Source of the DNA: Salinarimonas rosea DSM 21201
GTDB lineage: Bacteria; Pseudomonadota; Alphaproteobacteria; Rhizobiales; Beijerinckiaceae
DNA length: 64,000 nt
Direction of reading: 5' to 3'
Assembly (NCBI RefSeq): GCF_000429045.1
Contig: NZ_AUBC01000001.1
Span: 65,744 to 129,743, forward strand
In this document: one piece after another, positions 18,756 to 26,797 of the stretch
How the letters are laid out: each line of letters begins with the position of its first letter
How positions within the stretch are numbered: the first letter of the stretch is position 1
The notes under the pieces: generated by a model
What the model was told of the DNA's origin: nothing
Databases searched by the model: none
What the model saw: the letters and a program-made list of their open reading frames with translations, nothing else
Program-made: the position numbers and the translations under genes

Positions 18756-20279
18756 ATGACGGACAGCCACGGCGCCTACCCGCGCGAGGCGGATCTCGAC
18801 GCCGGCGTGCCCCTCGCCGACTTTCCGGACGGCGCCACTCTCGTCGGTGAGGTCCGCGGCGAGCGCGTGCTCCTGGCGCGGCGCGGGTCCGAGTTCCTCG
18901 CGGTGGGGGCGCGCTGCACGCATCTCGGCGGTCCGCTGGGCGAGGGTCTCGTGGTCGAGGACACCGTGCGCTGCCCCTGGCACCACGCCTGCTTCTCGCT
19001 GCGCACCGGGCGCGCGCTCGAGGCACCGGCCTTCGATGCCCTGCCGCGCTGGGAGGTACGGATCGTCGACGATCGCGTCCACGTCGGCGAGCGGCTGGCG
19101 CCGGACACCGGCAAGGGGCTCGGCGCGCACGACGGGGACGCCGTGGAGCGGATCGTCATCGTCGGCGGCGGTGCAGCCGGCTTCGCGGCCGCCGACCTGC
19201 TGCGCCGCGAGGGCTTCTCCGGACGCGTGACGATGCTGTCCGACGACACCGACCCGCCCTACGATCGTACCATGCTTTCCAAGGCTTTCCTCCAAGGAGC
19301 GAAGAAGGAGGGCGAGCTCGGGCTCGCCGACGATCACGGGCTCGAGGGCGTCACCCTGCGCCTCTCGACGCGGGTCGCCGCGATCGACCGGGAGGGCAGG
19401 CAGGTGCGCCTCGTGGACGGCGGCGCGATTCCGTACGACAAGCTCCTCCTGGCCACCGGCGGCGAGCCGAGGACGCCGGGCATGCCCGGCGCGGACCACG
19501 AGGCGGTGCGGCTCCTGCGCTCGCTCGACGACGCCCGCGCCATCGTCGGGCGGCTGCGGGAAGGCGCGCGGGTCGTGGTAATGGGCGCGAGCTTCATCGG
19601 CATGGAGGCGGCGGCGGCCCTGGCGAAGCGCGGCTGCGCGGTCACGGTGGTGGCGCCGCAGGACCGGCCGATGGCGAAGGTGTTCGGCGAGGCCATCTCC
19701 GACATGCTGCGCGCGCTGCACGAGGAGAACGGCGTCGCCTTCAGGCTCGGGCGCACGATCGCGGCCTTCGCCGACGGCGAGGCCGTCCTCGACGACGGGA
19801 CGCGGCTCCCGGCGGATCTCGTTCTCGCCGGCATCGGCGTCTCCCCGCGCACCGACCTCGCCGAGGCCGCGGGCCTCGACGTCGAGGACGGGGTGAGGGT
19901 CGACGCGTCCATGCGCACGAGCGACCCCGCCATCTGGGCCGCGGGCGACATCGCCCGCTTCCCCGATCCGCAAGGCGCCGATCCGATCCGCGTCGAGCAT
20001 TGGGTCGTCGCCCAGCGCCAGGGCCAGACCGCCGCGCTCGCGATGATGGGCCGCGTCGCGGCCTACGACGATCCCGCCTTCTTCTGGACGAAGCAGTACG
20101 ATCTCTCTGTGCGCTACGTCGGCCACGCGAGCGCTCCCGACGAGATCCGCGTCGAGGGCGATCCCGCGGCGCGGGACGCGGTCGTGCACCTGCTCGAGGA
20201 GGGCGAGGTGCGTGCCGTCGCGACCGCGGGCCGCGACGCGGACGCGCTCGAGGCGAGCGAGGCGTTCCGCCGCGGCTGA
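18756..20279 (+). CDS. Rieske [2Fe-2S] and FAD/NAD(P)H reductase fusion (AIFM3-like)
   Basis: A 507-residue cytosolic flavoprotein. The N-terminal Rieske domain has Cys54-x-His56 (CTHLGGPLGEG) and Cys73-x2-His76 (CPWHHACF). From about residue 130 comes a glutathione-reductase-like FAD domain (IVIVGGGAAGFAAADLLR), the NAD(P) site VVVMGASFIGMEAAAAL, and the second FAD site WAAGDIARFPDP. This architecture matches AIFM3-like ferredoxin reductases that feed electrons to mono-oxygenases or other acceptors. ATG 18756 is preceded by a good GGAG; the open frame further upstream is Arg-rich and overlaps the divergent gene's promoter. No partner oxygenase is nearby. Confidence 0.9.
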   Translation: MTDSHGAYPREADLDAGVPLADFPDGATLVGEVRGERVLLARRGSEFLAVGARCTHLGGPLGEGLVVEDTVRCPWHHACFSLRTGRALEAPAFDALPRWEVRIVDDRVHVGERLAPDTGKGLGAHDGDAVERIVIVGGGAAGFAAADLLRREGFSGRVTMLSDDTDPPYDRTMLSKAFLQGAKKEGELGLADDHGLEGVTLRLSTRVAAIDREGRQVRLVDGGAIPYDKLLLATGGEPRTPGMPGADHEAVRLLRSLDDARAIVGRLREGARVVVMGASFIGMEAAAALAKRGCAVTVVAPQDRPMAKVFGEAISDMLRALHEENGVAFRLGRTIAAFADGEAVLDDGTRLPADLVLAGIGVSPRTDLAEAAGLDVEDGVRVDASMRTSDPAIWAAGDIARFPDPQGADPIRVEHWVVAQRQGQTAALAMMGRVAAYDDPAFFWTKQYDLSVRYVGHASAPDEIRVEGDPAARDAVVHLLEEGEVRAVATAGRDADALEASEAFRRG

Positions 20280-20301
20280 TGGCGCGCCGGCGGAAACGGG
20301 G

Positions 20302-21246
20302 TCACGCCCGCCACACCCCGATGCCTGCGGCGTGCGCCCGCCCGCGCGCCTCCGCCGCGAGCCCGTAGTGCCGTGCGAGGCGGTCGAGCGCACGCGCGAC
20401 GAGCATCTTCGCCGAGCGCGCCGGCCAGCCGCGCTCGCGCTCGATCGTGGCGAGCCCCTTCAGGAAGCCGCAGACGTCGACGAGGAGGTCGAGATCCTCG
20501 CCCCCGAGGGCCTCCCCGGCGCGGGCGAGGCGCTGGCGCGCGGCGACGAGCGTCTCCGTCATCGTCTGGCGCTCGCCGGGCGCGCGCCCCGTGCCCGAAC
20601 CGCCCCCGCCGAAACGCGACCAGTCGACCGTCACGCCCGGCATGATGCCGGCGACCGTGATGTCGCGCCGCAGCCGCTCCCCCGCCTCCACCGCCGCCGG
20701 CGAGAGGAAGGGCGTGCCGTCGCGATTGGCGCGGCTCGCGAGCCAGGCGAGCGGGCTCTCGGCGTTGTTGACGGCGACGCGCCGGGGCGTGCCGTCCGCG
20801 GGATCGGGACGTGCCGCGACGGCGCCGGCGCGGTGCTGCGCGGCGAACGGCTCGGCCGGATCGGCTCCGCGTCGCAGCCAGGCGCGCCCGGCATCCGTCG
20901 CCTCCAGCCGGCGCGCGCGGCCGGCACGCGACCAGCGCGCGAGATCTGCGCCCACCAGGCGATCGGCGTCGGCGCGCGGGAAGGCGCCGGCGCTCAGCGA
21001 GACGCCACGTCGGTCGGCCGCGGCACGCACGACGACGCGAGCCTCCTCGACCGGATCGGGAAAGGCGCTCGCGCCCGGTGCGGCGAGCGCCTCGAGCAGG
21101 CGTACCGCCCGACGCGCCAGCGGCGTCGATCCCGAGCCCGCCTCGCGCTGCGCCGCGGTGGCGCGCGACCGGCGTGCCGCGGGAGATCCGGCTGCGTCCC
21201 GCTTGGTCTTGTTCGTGTTTTGTTCCATCACAGATCGCCGATCCAT
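20302..21246 (-). CDS. DUF6456 domain protein
   Basis: A 314-residue protein typical of Rhizobiales and related orders. The C-terminal half carries the DUF6456 core, NNAESPLAWLASRANRDG, AAVEAGERLRRDITVAGI and VTVDWSR, followed by helices including GGEDLDLLVDVCGFLKG and a closing region (SAKMLVARALDRLARHYGL) that looks like a regulator or replication-linked DNA binder. The N-terminal third is basic and Ala-rich. The function is not established; a transcription-related role is an inference from composition. ATG 21246 has a GAGGAG upstream; ATG 21228 is the alternative. A perfect TTGACA box lies about 50 bp upstream on the same strand. It converges with the Rieske-FAD gene. Confidence 0.75.
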   Translation of the reverse strand: MDRRSVMEQNTNKTKRDAAGSPAARRSRATAAQREAGSGSTPLARRAVRLLEALAAPGASAFPDPVEEARVVVRAAADRRGVSLSAGAFPRADADRLVGADLARWSRAGRARRLEATDAGRAWLRRGADPAEPFAAQHRAGAVAARPDPADGTPRRVAVNNAESPLAWLASRANRDGTPFLSPAAVEAGERLRRDITVAGIMPGVTVDWSRFGGGGSGTGRAPGERQTMTETLVAARQRLARAGEALGGEDLDLLVDVCGFLKGLATIERERGWPARSAKMLVARALDRLARHYGLAAEARGRAHAAGIGVWRA

Positions 21247-21477
21247 CGGTCACCGCTCCTCGCTCCCGCAGCCAGCCAAGGGTGCATCTTTCGGCAAAAA
21301 TGTCAACGAGGTTGTTAGAACGGAGGAGGAACAAAACCCCCGATCGCCCGACCCGGGATCGGCCAACCGGCCGCGTCGGGACCCCGGATTCGGGGGCCCG
21401 CTGGTGCGCGCCGAGACGCGGGCGGATCCTCGGCCGCCCCGTCGCACCTCCCCCGGGCCCTCCCTAACCGCCCGGGC

Positions 21478-21906
21478 TCACCGCGGGGGCGGGCGTCGTC
21501 GGCGGCGCTGCTGGCCGAGCCCCATCTCCTTGGCGAGATCGGAACGCGCGCGGGCGTAGTTCGGCGCGACCATGGGGTAGTCCGGCGGCAATCCCCACCT
21601 CTCGCGGTACTGCTCCGGCGTGAGGCCGTAGCGCGTGCGCAGGTAGCGCTTGAGCGACTTGAACTTCTTGCCGTCCTCCAGGCAGACGATGAAGTCCGGC
21701 GTGACCGATCGGCGGATCGCGACCGCGGGCTCGAGCGGCGCGTCGCGCTCGGCCTCCTTCGCGCGCCCGAGCCCGGCGACAGCGGAGTACACCAGCTCGA
21801 TGAGCCCCGGCAGATCCTGCGCCGGCAGGGAATTGTTGGCCACGTAGGACGCCACCACCTCGGCCGCGAGGGTCATGTAGTCGACCGTCGTGCTGTCTTC
21901 GCTCAT
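21478..21906 (-). CDS. mucR: MucR/Ros-family transcriptional regulator with degenerate zinc finger
   Basis: A 142-residue global regulator of the MucR type (H-NS-like, binding AT-rich DNA). The N-terminal part (YMTLAAEVVASYVANNSLPA) is the oligomerisation region. The C-terminal part is the Ros/MucR domain: CLEDGKKFKSLKRYLRTRYG, TPEQYRERWGLPPDYPMVAP and ARARSDLAKEMGLGQ. In zinc-binding members the core reads C-x2-C/D...H-x3-H; here the first ligand Cys and the Asp are kept but both histidines are Tyr and Arg (RYLRTRY). The domain would therefore have to fold without metal, as described for some Mesorhizobium Ml proteins. The C-terminus ends in a poly-Arg/Pro tail. Preceded by an AT-rich upstream region, probably self-regulated. 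Confidence 0.9.
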   Translation of the reverse strand: MSEDSTTVDYMTLAAEVVASYVANNSLPAQDLPGLIELVYSAVAGLGRAKEAERDAPLEPAVAIRRSVTPDFIVCLEDGKKFKSLKRYLRTRYGLTPEQYRERWGLPPDYPMVAPNYARARSDLAKEMGLGQQRRRRRPPPR

Positions 21907-22216
21907 GTCCGCACCGCTCCCGAACCCCGACGACGCGTGACCGCCGCTCGGCCTCGGGGCCATCGACGGACAGGCGTATCGCCTTCGAGTTGCGCGCGCC
22001 TCATCCGAGCCGCACCGGCAACCAGTCCTGTCACAATCGATATTGCATTGCTTTCGATTAAGCAACCGGGAGTCCGAGCGTTCTCCCGCATACGTTCTGC
22101 ACGCGAACGACGCTGCCGCGCTCGGGCCCCGCACCGGAGAGGGCCTGCCGCCGGCAGGGCCGCCGTTTCCACCACGGGGTGCTCGAGCGTATCGTGGTCG
22201 ACAAGCAGGGTGCGCG
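21907..22216 (-). promoter_or_regulatory. mucR upstream region with AT-rich segment
   Basis: A 310-bp gap before mucR. Between about 22031 and 22066 the sequence becomes markedly AT-rich (containing ATCGATATTGCATTGC), about 130 bp before the start codon. On the minus strand TTGCTT and TATCGA are spaced 17 bp apart and may be a promoter. MucR proteins bind AT-rich tracts with T-A steps and repress themselves, so this is the likely autoregulatory target; that is inference. Nothing else is seen in the gap. Confidence 0.4.
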
Positions 22217-23641
22217 TCACCCGCGGGCATCGTCCGGGACATCGTGCCCGGCGTCGTCCCGGGCATGCTCCCCGGGCTGCGGCGCGACCCCGTAGGGGGC
22301 GACGAGGCGCCAGACGTGGGCCGGAATCATCGTGCGCATCCGCTGTGGCCGGGCGCGGCGCAGGTGGAGCACGGTCTCGGCCGCCTTCATCTCGACGCGG
22401 GCACGGGCGAACTCGAGGCCACGGGGCCCGATGCGCGGCTGCAGCCACGCCACGATGGGGCGCGCCCAATCGGGCATGGCGCGCAGCGGCAGGCCGCCGG
22501 CGGCGCGGGCGACGTTGGCGACGAAGCCCTTCACCGCGCTCGCGCGCGCCCCCTTCGAGCCGCAGGCCTCGAGCACGACCTCGTCGCCCAGGAGCGAGAC
22601 CAGCTCCTCGCCGCGGGCGTTGCGCACGATGAGCCATTGCTTCCCCTCGCCGCCCATGTACCCGACGGTGATGTCCGCGAGCACGTTGGTGTAGTCGACG
22701 CAGGTTCGGCAGGTGAGCGGGAAGAAGTCCGCCGGCAGCTTCGAGATCGGCAGCTTCAGGAACGGCACGGTGCGCACGCGCCCGTCGTCGTGGCGGATCT
22801 CGACGCGGTAATCCGCCCGGAACTCGAGGTAGGAGATGGTCTGCGGCGCCTCGTCGAGCAGGGCGAGGAAGCCGTGGAAGCTCTCGGTCGTGGTGTTGTC
22901 CGAGCAGGGCGTGCCGATCACGTAGATCCGCTCGAACCCGAGCTCGGCCTCGAGCGCGCGCAGGGCGTAGACCTGGCAGGGGATGCCGATCACGGCGAGG
23001 CGCGCGATGCCCCGGGCCCGCGCCGGCTCGAGCAGGGAGAGGAGTGGTGCGTAGCCCATGCGCATGCCGCGGCAGCGCGCGAGATCGGCGGGATCGGTGA
23101 CGAGCACCGGCACCGGACGCCAGCGGTCCTGCGGGTCCGGGGCCATGGTGAGGACCGCCTCGACCGCGCCCGTCCGGAGCAGGCGCTCGGCGATGCGGGT
23201 CGTGATCCCCGTCCATTGCGCGCCCGCGGCGGGCGCGTGGAGCGCCGCGCGCAGCATCCTGCGAAAGGGGCCGAAATGCAGCTCGTCCGGGCGCGCCGGG
23301 TCGCGGGCGCGCCCGTGCACGCGCGCCTCTAGCCGCTCGTAGTCGGGGGCGATGAACTGGCAGGCGCGGCCGCACCGCTTCGGGTCCGAGCTGCGCGAGA
23401 TCCCGCAATCGGTGCACAGGTCGCGTCGCGGCGGCTCGCCCGCGGCGGCGCGCCGCGGCGGCGTCGCCGTGCGTCCCGCCGCGCCGATGCCGCCGTCGTC
23501 CAAGGCCGCTTCCTCCGTCCCACGCGCGCGCCGGCCGGCCACGCCGGCCCCTGCACTCGGCGACTCGGAGCGTAGCGGCGTCCGGCGCCGGCGTCGGCTT
23601 CGCAGGATTGCGGATGGTTGCGAATACTCTGGGGGCGACAC
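22217..23641 (-). CDS. bciB: FrhB-family flavin/Fe-S reductase, candidate ferredoxin-dependent 8-vinyl reductase BciB
   Basis: A 474-residue protein of the F420-hydrogenase beta-subunit (FrhB) family. The Fe-S ligands begin at CTDCG (Cys76, Cys79) and CGRAC (Cys90, Cys94). The body closely follows the cyanobacterial BciB / plant HCAR subgroup: HGRARDPARPDELHFG, GAQWTGITTRIAE, GIPCQVYALRALEAELG, YVIGTPCSDN, LEFRADYRVEIRHDDG, CRTCVDYTNVLADITVGYMG and KQWLIVRNARGEE. BciB reduces the C8 vinyl of divinyl (proto)chlorophyllide with ferredoxin electrons; HCAR reduces 7-hydroxymethyl chlorophyll. In a proteobacterium BciB is the more likely role. The first 70 residues are Arg/Ala-rich and the true start may be internal. 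Same strand as mucR, divergent from the crp-type gene. Confidence 0.75.
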   Translation of the reverse strand: MSPPEYSQPSAILRSRRRRRTPLRSESPSAGAGVAGRRARGTEEAALDDGGIGAAGRTATPPRRAAAGEPPRRDLCTDCGISRSSDPKRCGRACQFIAPDYERLEARVHGRARDPARPDELHFGPFRRMLRAALHAPAAGAQWTGITTRIAERLLRTGAVEAVLTMAPDPQDRWRPVPVLVTDPADLARCRGMRMGYAPLLSLLEPARARGIARLAVIGIPCQVYALRALEAELGFERIYVIGTPCSDNTTTESFHGFLALLDEAPQTISYLEFRADYRVEIRHDDGRVRTVPFLKLPISKLPADFFPLTCRTCVDYTNVLADITVGYMGGEGKQWLIVRNARGEELVSLLGDEVVLEACGSKGARASAVKGFVANVARAAGGLPLRAMPDWARPIVAWLQPRIGPRGLEFARARVEMKAAETVLHLRRARPQRMRTMIPAHVWRLVAPYGVAPQPGEHARDDAGHDVPDDARG

Positions 23642-23893
23642 ACGCGACGTACCGCCCGAATCCGGGTCCAGTTGCAGCGTCGCCGTCGCCGCTCTAGCGT
23701 GTCGGAGATCGACGGTCCTTCGCGTCCATAGAAACGCGTGTTCTCGTGCTCGGAACCCGACACGGAATCGCAGGGCTTCGCCGACTCTACCTTACCTTGA
23801 GTAAGCGGCGTAGAACCCAAGCCAATTTGCGTCGCGCCGGGTGAACGTCTATCACGGCACCACACAACGGCTCGAAATCGAGTGAAGGCGGGA

Positions 23894-24634
23894 ATGGACA
23901 TGGCGCGGAGAACTTACAAGAATCGTTGCTTGGCTTTCCTTCCGGATGCCGACCTCGAGCGCCTGGAGCGCCGCCTCTCGCCCGTATCCTTCGAAATCGG
24001 GGACGTCCTGATGGAGGCCGACACCCCCATCTCCCGGATCGTTTTCCTGGAATCCGGATTGGTATCTTACGTAACCGTCATGGAGGACGGCGCCTCGATC
24101 GAAAGCCTCACCATCGGTCCCGACAGCGCCGTCGGCCTGATGGGCGGTGTCGGCGCGCCGCGGTCGCTGCGCCAGGCGATCATGCACGTCGAGGGCGACG
24201 GTTTCGCCATCTCGACGGCGGACATGCTCGCCGCCTGCGAGGAGAGCGCGGTGATCCGCGACATGGCCGTGCGAGCGAACATGGTCACGACGGGCAAGCT
24301 CCTGCAGAGCGTCGCCTGCAACGCCAAGCACGGCCTCGAGCAGCGCTTCGCCCGCCGTCTCATCGCCTGCTCGGACGCGAGCAGCGCGAAGCGCTTCGCA
24401 CTGACGCAGGAGCAGATCGCCGACACGCTCGGCGTGCGCCGCACGAGCGTGACCGCGGCGGCGCGCACGTTGCGCAACGAGGGCCTGATCGCCTACCGCC
24501 ACGGGCGCATCTGGGTGGAGAACGCCGCCGGCCTCGAGGCGCGGGCCTGCGAGTGCCGGGCCGCGATTCGCTCCGAGCTCGACGTGCTCCTGCCCCGGCG
24601 CCAGCCCTCCGAGCTCCGAGCCAAGGCGGGCTGA
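23894..24634 (+). CDS. Crp/Fnr-family transcriptional regulator
   Basis: A 246-residue regulator. The N-terminal cupin (FEIGDVLMEADTPISRIVF, about residues 30-48, to IMHVEGDGFAIS) lacks the FNR cysteine cluster and the cAMP-binding Arg-Ser pair of Crp, so it is an effector-unknown member. A dimer helix precedes the winged helix, LTQEQIADTLGVRRTSVTAA (recognition helix about 180-195), as in nutrient/redox-responsive Rhizobiales paralogues. ATG 23894 is preceded by AAGGCGGGA; the GTG four codons earlier is an alternative. About 90 bp upstream is the inverted repeat CTTAC-N5-GTAAG (23791-23805), a possible operator. It is divergent from the bciB candidate and upstream of the BLUF gene on the same strand. 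Confidence 0.9.
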   Translation: MDMARRTYKNRCLAFLPDADLERLERRLSPVSFEIGDVLMEADTPISRIVFLESGLVSYVTVMEDGASIESLTIGPDSAVGLMGGVGAPRSLRQAIMHVEGDGFAISTADMLAACEESAVIRDMAVRANMVTTGKLLQSVACNAKHGLEQRFARRLIACSDASSAKRFALTQEQIADTLGVRRTSVTAAARTLRNEGLIAYRHGRIWVENAAGLEARACECRAAIRSELDVLLPRRQPSELRAKAG

Positions 24635-24886
24635 TCGGGCGTTAAGCGCCGCTTAGGGGGGAGGTCGGTACAACAACCGGACCTTCCGCAGGGTAATTCG
24701 ATTACATGAATACCGAGCATCGCACTCCGTCGTCCCGCCACGCACACCCGGCGCGTCCTCGGCAGGCCGCTCGTGCGTGGCGACGCTCGGACGGCGCCCT
24801 CTGTCGGAACGAGACGCTGTCGCTCGTCGGTTGCCGTGCGGAGCCGCGCCCGGCCCGGCGACCCTCGTGCCCGTGACGGCGCGCTC

Positions 24887-25321
24887 ATGATCGAGAGCGG
24901 CCTCACGCGTCTCGTCTATCACAGCCGGATGGCGGCGGGTGTCGATGCGGATGCGCGCGCCGCGCTCGTCGCGACGAGCCGGCGCCACAACGAGGCGCGC
25001 GGCCTGCGCGGCGGGCTCGTGCTCTACCGGGGCGTCTTCATGCAGGCGCTCGAAGGCGGATCCGAGGCGATCGGCGAGCTCTTGCGGCAGCTTCTCGTCG
25101 ACCCGCGCCACCACGCGGTGACGCTCGTCGCGCTGGGCCCCGTCGAGGCCCATGCGCTGCCCCCGGTGAGCCTCGCCATGCTCGAGGACGAGGACGCCAT
25201 CGAGGAGCTGCTCGCCCGCCGCGCCGCGCGCCCGCCCTTCGACCCGAGCACCCTCGATGCCGCCGCGATGACCACCCTCGTGCGCGACGCCTGCCTCACC
25301 AGGACTTTCTTCCTGGACTGA
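24887..25321 (+). CDS. Short BLUF-domain blue-light photoreceptor
   Basis: A 144-residue single-domain flavin (FAD) photoreceptor. The three photocycle residues are present with the spacing of AppA: Tyr11 (RLVYHS), Asn35 (SRRHNEARGLRGG) and Gln53 (FMQALEGG), 24 and 18 residues apart as for Tyr21/Asn45/Gln63. The hallmark LLxYxGxFxQxLEG block is LVLYRGVFMQALEG, and DPRHHAVTLVALGPV completes the fold. There is no output domain, so signalling must be through protein partners, like PixD/BlrB. ATG 24887 is chosen because the fold starts nine residues later; the longer open frame is unlike the family. It ends before a strong terminator, 250 bp after the Crp/Fnr gene. Confidence 0.92.
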   Translation: MIESGLTRLVYHSRMAAGVDADARAALVATSRRHNEARGLRGGLVLYRGVFMQALEGGSEAIGELLRQLLVDPRHHAVTLVALGPVEAHALPPVSLAMLEDEDAIEELLARRAARPPFDPSTLDAAAMTTLVRDACLTRTFFLD

Positions 25322-25404
25322 TCTCGGCTACGGCTCCTGGCGCAACGCGGGGCACGCACCATATCTCCGCGATCGACCTCCGAAGGGTCGAGACCCGAAC
25401 TCGA

Positions 25405-25440
25405 CGGCGCGGCCTCGCGAGAGGTCGCGCCGCTTTTTTT
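25405..25440 (+). terminator. Rho-independent terminator after the BLUF gene
   Basis: A 12-bp stem (CGGCGCGGCCTC paired with GAGGTCGCGCCG, one G-U wobble), GCGA tetraloop, then a C and seven Ts. It ends the crp-type/BLUF transcript and lies 27 bp before the end of the convergent DMT gene. Confidence 0.92.
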
Positions 25441-25466
25441 CCCGGCACGCCTCCCGCTCGGGCGGC

Positions 25467-26498
25467 TCAGCCACTCGCGCGCGCGTGCTCCCACGCGATC
25501 AGCAGCACGCCGGCGAGGACGATCGCGAACCCGACGAGATGTATCCAGGCGAACGGCTCGCCGAGCAGCGCGTAGGAGAGCAGGAGCGCCGAGGTGGGCA
25601 TCACCGCCATGAACCCGGCCGCGATCGAGCCCTGCGTGCGTGCCACGCCGGCGTACCAGAGCCAGGAGCCGAGCGCGAGCGTACCCGCCCCGTACCACGC
25701 GACCGCGATCCAGGCGCGCGCGTCGACGCTCGCGGCATCGAAGCCCGACCATTGCCAAATCGCGAAGGGCACGAAGAGCGGGATCGACATCGCCGCCGCC
25801 AGGAAGGCGACGAGCACGGGGTCGACGTCCCGGGAGACGCGCTTGCCGAGGAGCGTGTAGGCCGCCTCGCAGCAGACCGCGCCGAAGACGAGGCCGACGC
25901 CGAGCCAGGAGACGCCGGAGGAGCCCTCGTTGGCCCCCGAGCCGGAGCCGCCCTCCCCGCCGAGCTGGAGGACGAGGACGCCCGTGACCGCGAGCGCGAT
26001 CGCGGCGATCTTCCGCCAGGTGACCGCGTCCCGCATGAAGACGACCGACGCCGCGGCCGTCACGGCGGGTGCCGTCGACATCACGATCGCGCCGGTGACG
26101 CCCGACACCATCCCCATGCCGTAGAGCATCAGCGCGCTGAAGCCGAACATGCCGAAGAGCGCGATGAGCGCGGCGAGCATCCAATCCTTGCGCGAGAGCC
26201 TGCGCACCTCGCGACGCCGGCGCCAGACGATCGGCGCGAGCACCAGCGCGCCGATCGCGACCCGCAGGGCGGAGCCGACGAAGACCGGCATCGCCTGCGT
26301 GACGATCTTCGATACCGGCGTGGCCGAGCCGAAGAACGCCATGCCCACGGCGAGGCGGGCGTAGGTGGCGGCCTGCGATGGGCCCTCTCCCGAGCCGGCG
26401 TTCCCGGATCCGTCGTCGTGCGGGGCGTCTCGGCGGGGCTCCATGGGCTGCGAACGCGTCGGCGCCGCCGCCGGTTCGCGCCGCATCGGGAATCGCAC
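25467..26498 (-). CDS. DMT-superfamily (EamA) transporter
   Basis: A 343-residue inner-membrane protein with about ten hydrophobic helices in two EamA repeats, for example LAVGMAFFGSATPVSKIV (about 50-67), GAIVMSTAPAVTAAASVVFM and LALGSWLWYAGVARTQGSIA; the second ends in LVGFAIVLAGVLLIAWEH. These carriers export or import amino acids, nucleobases or other small metabolites; the substrate is unknown. The N-terminal 45 residues are polar and the true start may be the ATG at 26444. Divergent from the DUF2892 gene. Confidence 0.85.
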   Translation of the reverse strand: MRFPMRREPAAAPTRSQPMEPRRDAPHDDGSGNAGSGEGPSQAATYARLAVGMAFFGSATPVSKIVTQAMPVFVGSALRVAIGALVLAPIVWRRRREVRRLSRKDWMLAALIALFGMFGFSALMLYGMGMVSGVTGAIVMSTAPAVTAAASVVFMRDAVTWRKIAAIALAVTGVLVLQLGGEGGSGSGANEGSSGVSWLGVGLVFGAVCCEAAYTLLGKRVSRDVDPVLVAFLAAAMSIPLFVPFAIWQWSGFDAASVDARAWIAVAWYGAGTLALGSWLWYAGVARTQGSIAAGFMAVMPTSALLLSYALLGEPFAWIHLVGFAIVLAGVLLIAWEHARASG

Positions 26499-26569
26499 GG
26501 AGCCGCGCGGGGCTTGCGGCTGCGTTAAGTTAGTTTATTCTAATGTTTGCATTGAAACGGAGATCCGCC

Positions 26570-26770
26570 ATGACCCTCGACCGCGCCGTCCTCGCCTTCG
26601 CCGGCTTCATGATCCTCGCCTCGCTCGTCCTCACCGCGACGGTGTCGCCGCACTTCGTCTGGCTCACGGCCTTCGTGGGTGCGAACCTGATCCAGTCGGC
26701 CTTCACCGGCTTCTGCCCGGCCGCCATCGTCATGCGCCGCCTCGGGCTGCGTCCCGGGCCGGCGTTCTGA
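26570..26770 (+). CDS. DUF2892 (YgaP-like) small membrane protein
   Basis: A 66-residue protein with two membrane helices: LDRAVLAFAGFMILASLVLT and WLTAFVGANLIQSAFTGFCP, ending in IVMRRLGLRPG. DUF2892 is the membrane part of the rhodanese YgaP and often occurs with sulfide/persulfide-responsive genes. ATG 26570 has a GGAG seven bases upstream; an in-frame ATG at 26543 would add nine residues. Just upstream the sequence is AT-rich with the inverted repeat TTAG-N6-CTAA (26530-26543). No ArsR/BigR regulator is adjacent. Confidence 0.85.
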   Translation: MTLDRAVLAFAGFMILASLVLTATVSPHFVWLTAFVGANLIQSAFTGFCPAAIVMRRLGLRPGPAF

Positions 26771-26797
26771 GCCCTCGCCCGCGGCGCCGGCCGGCGC

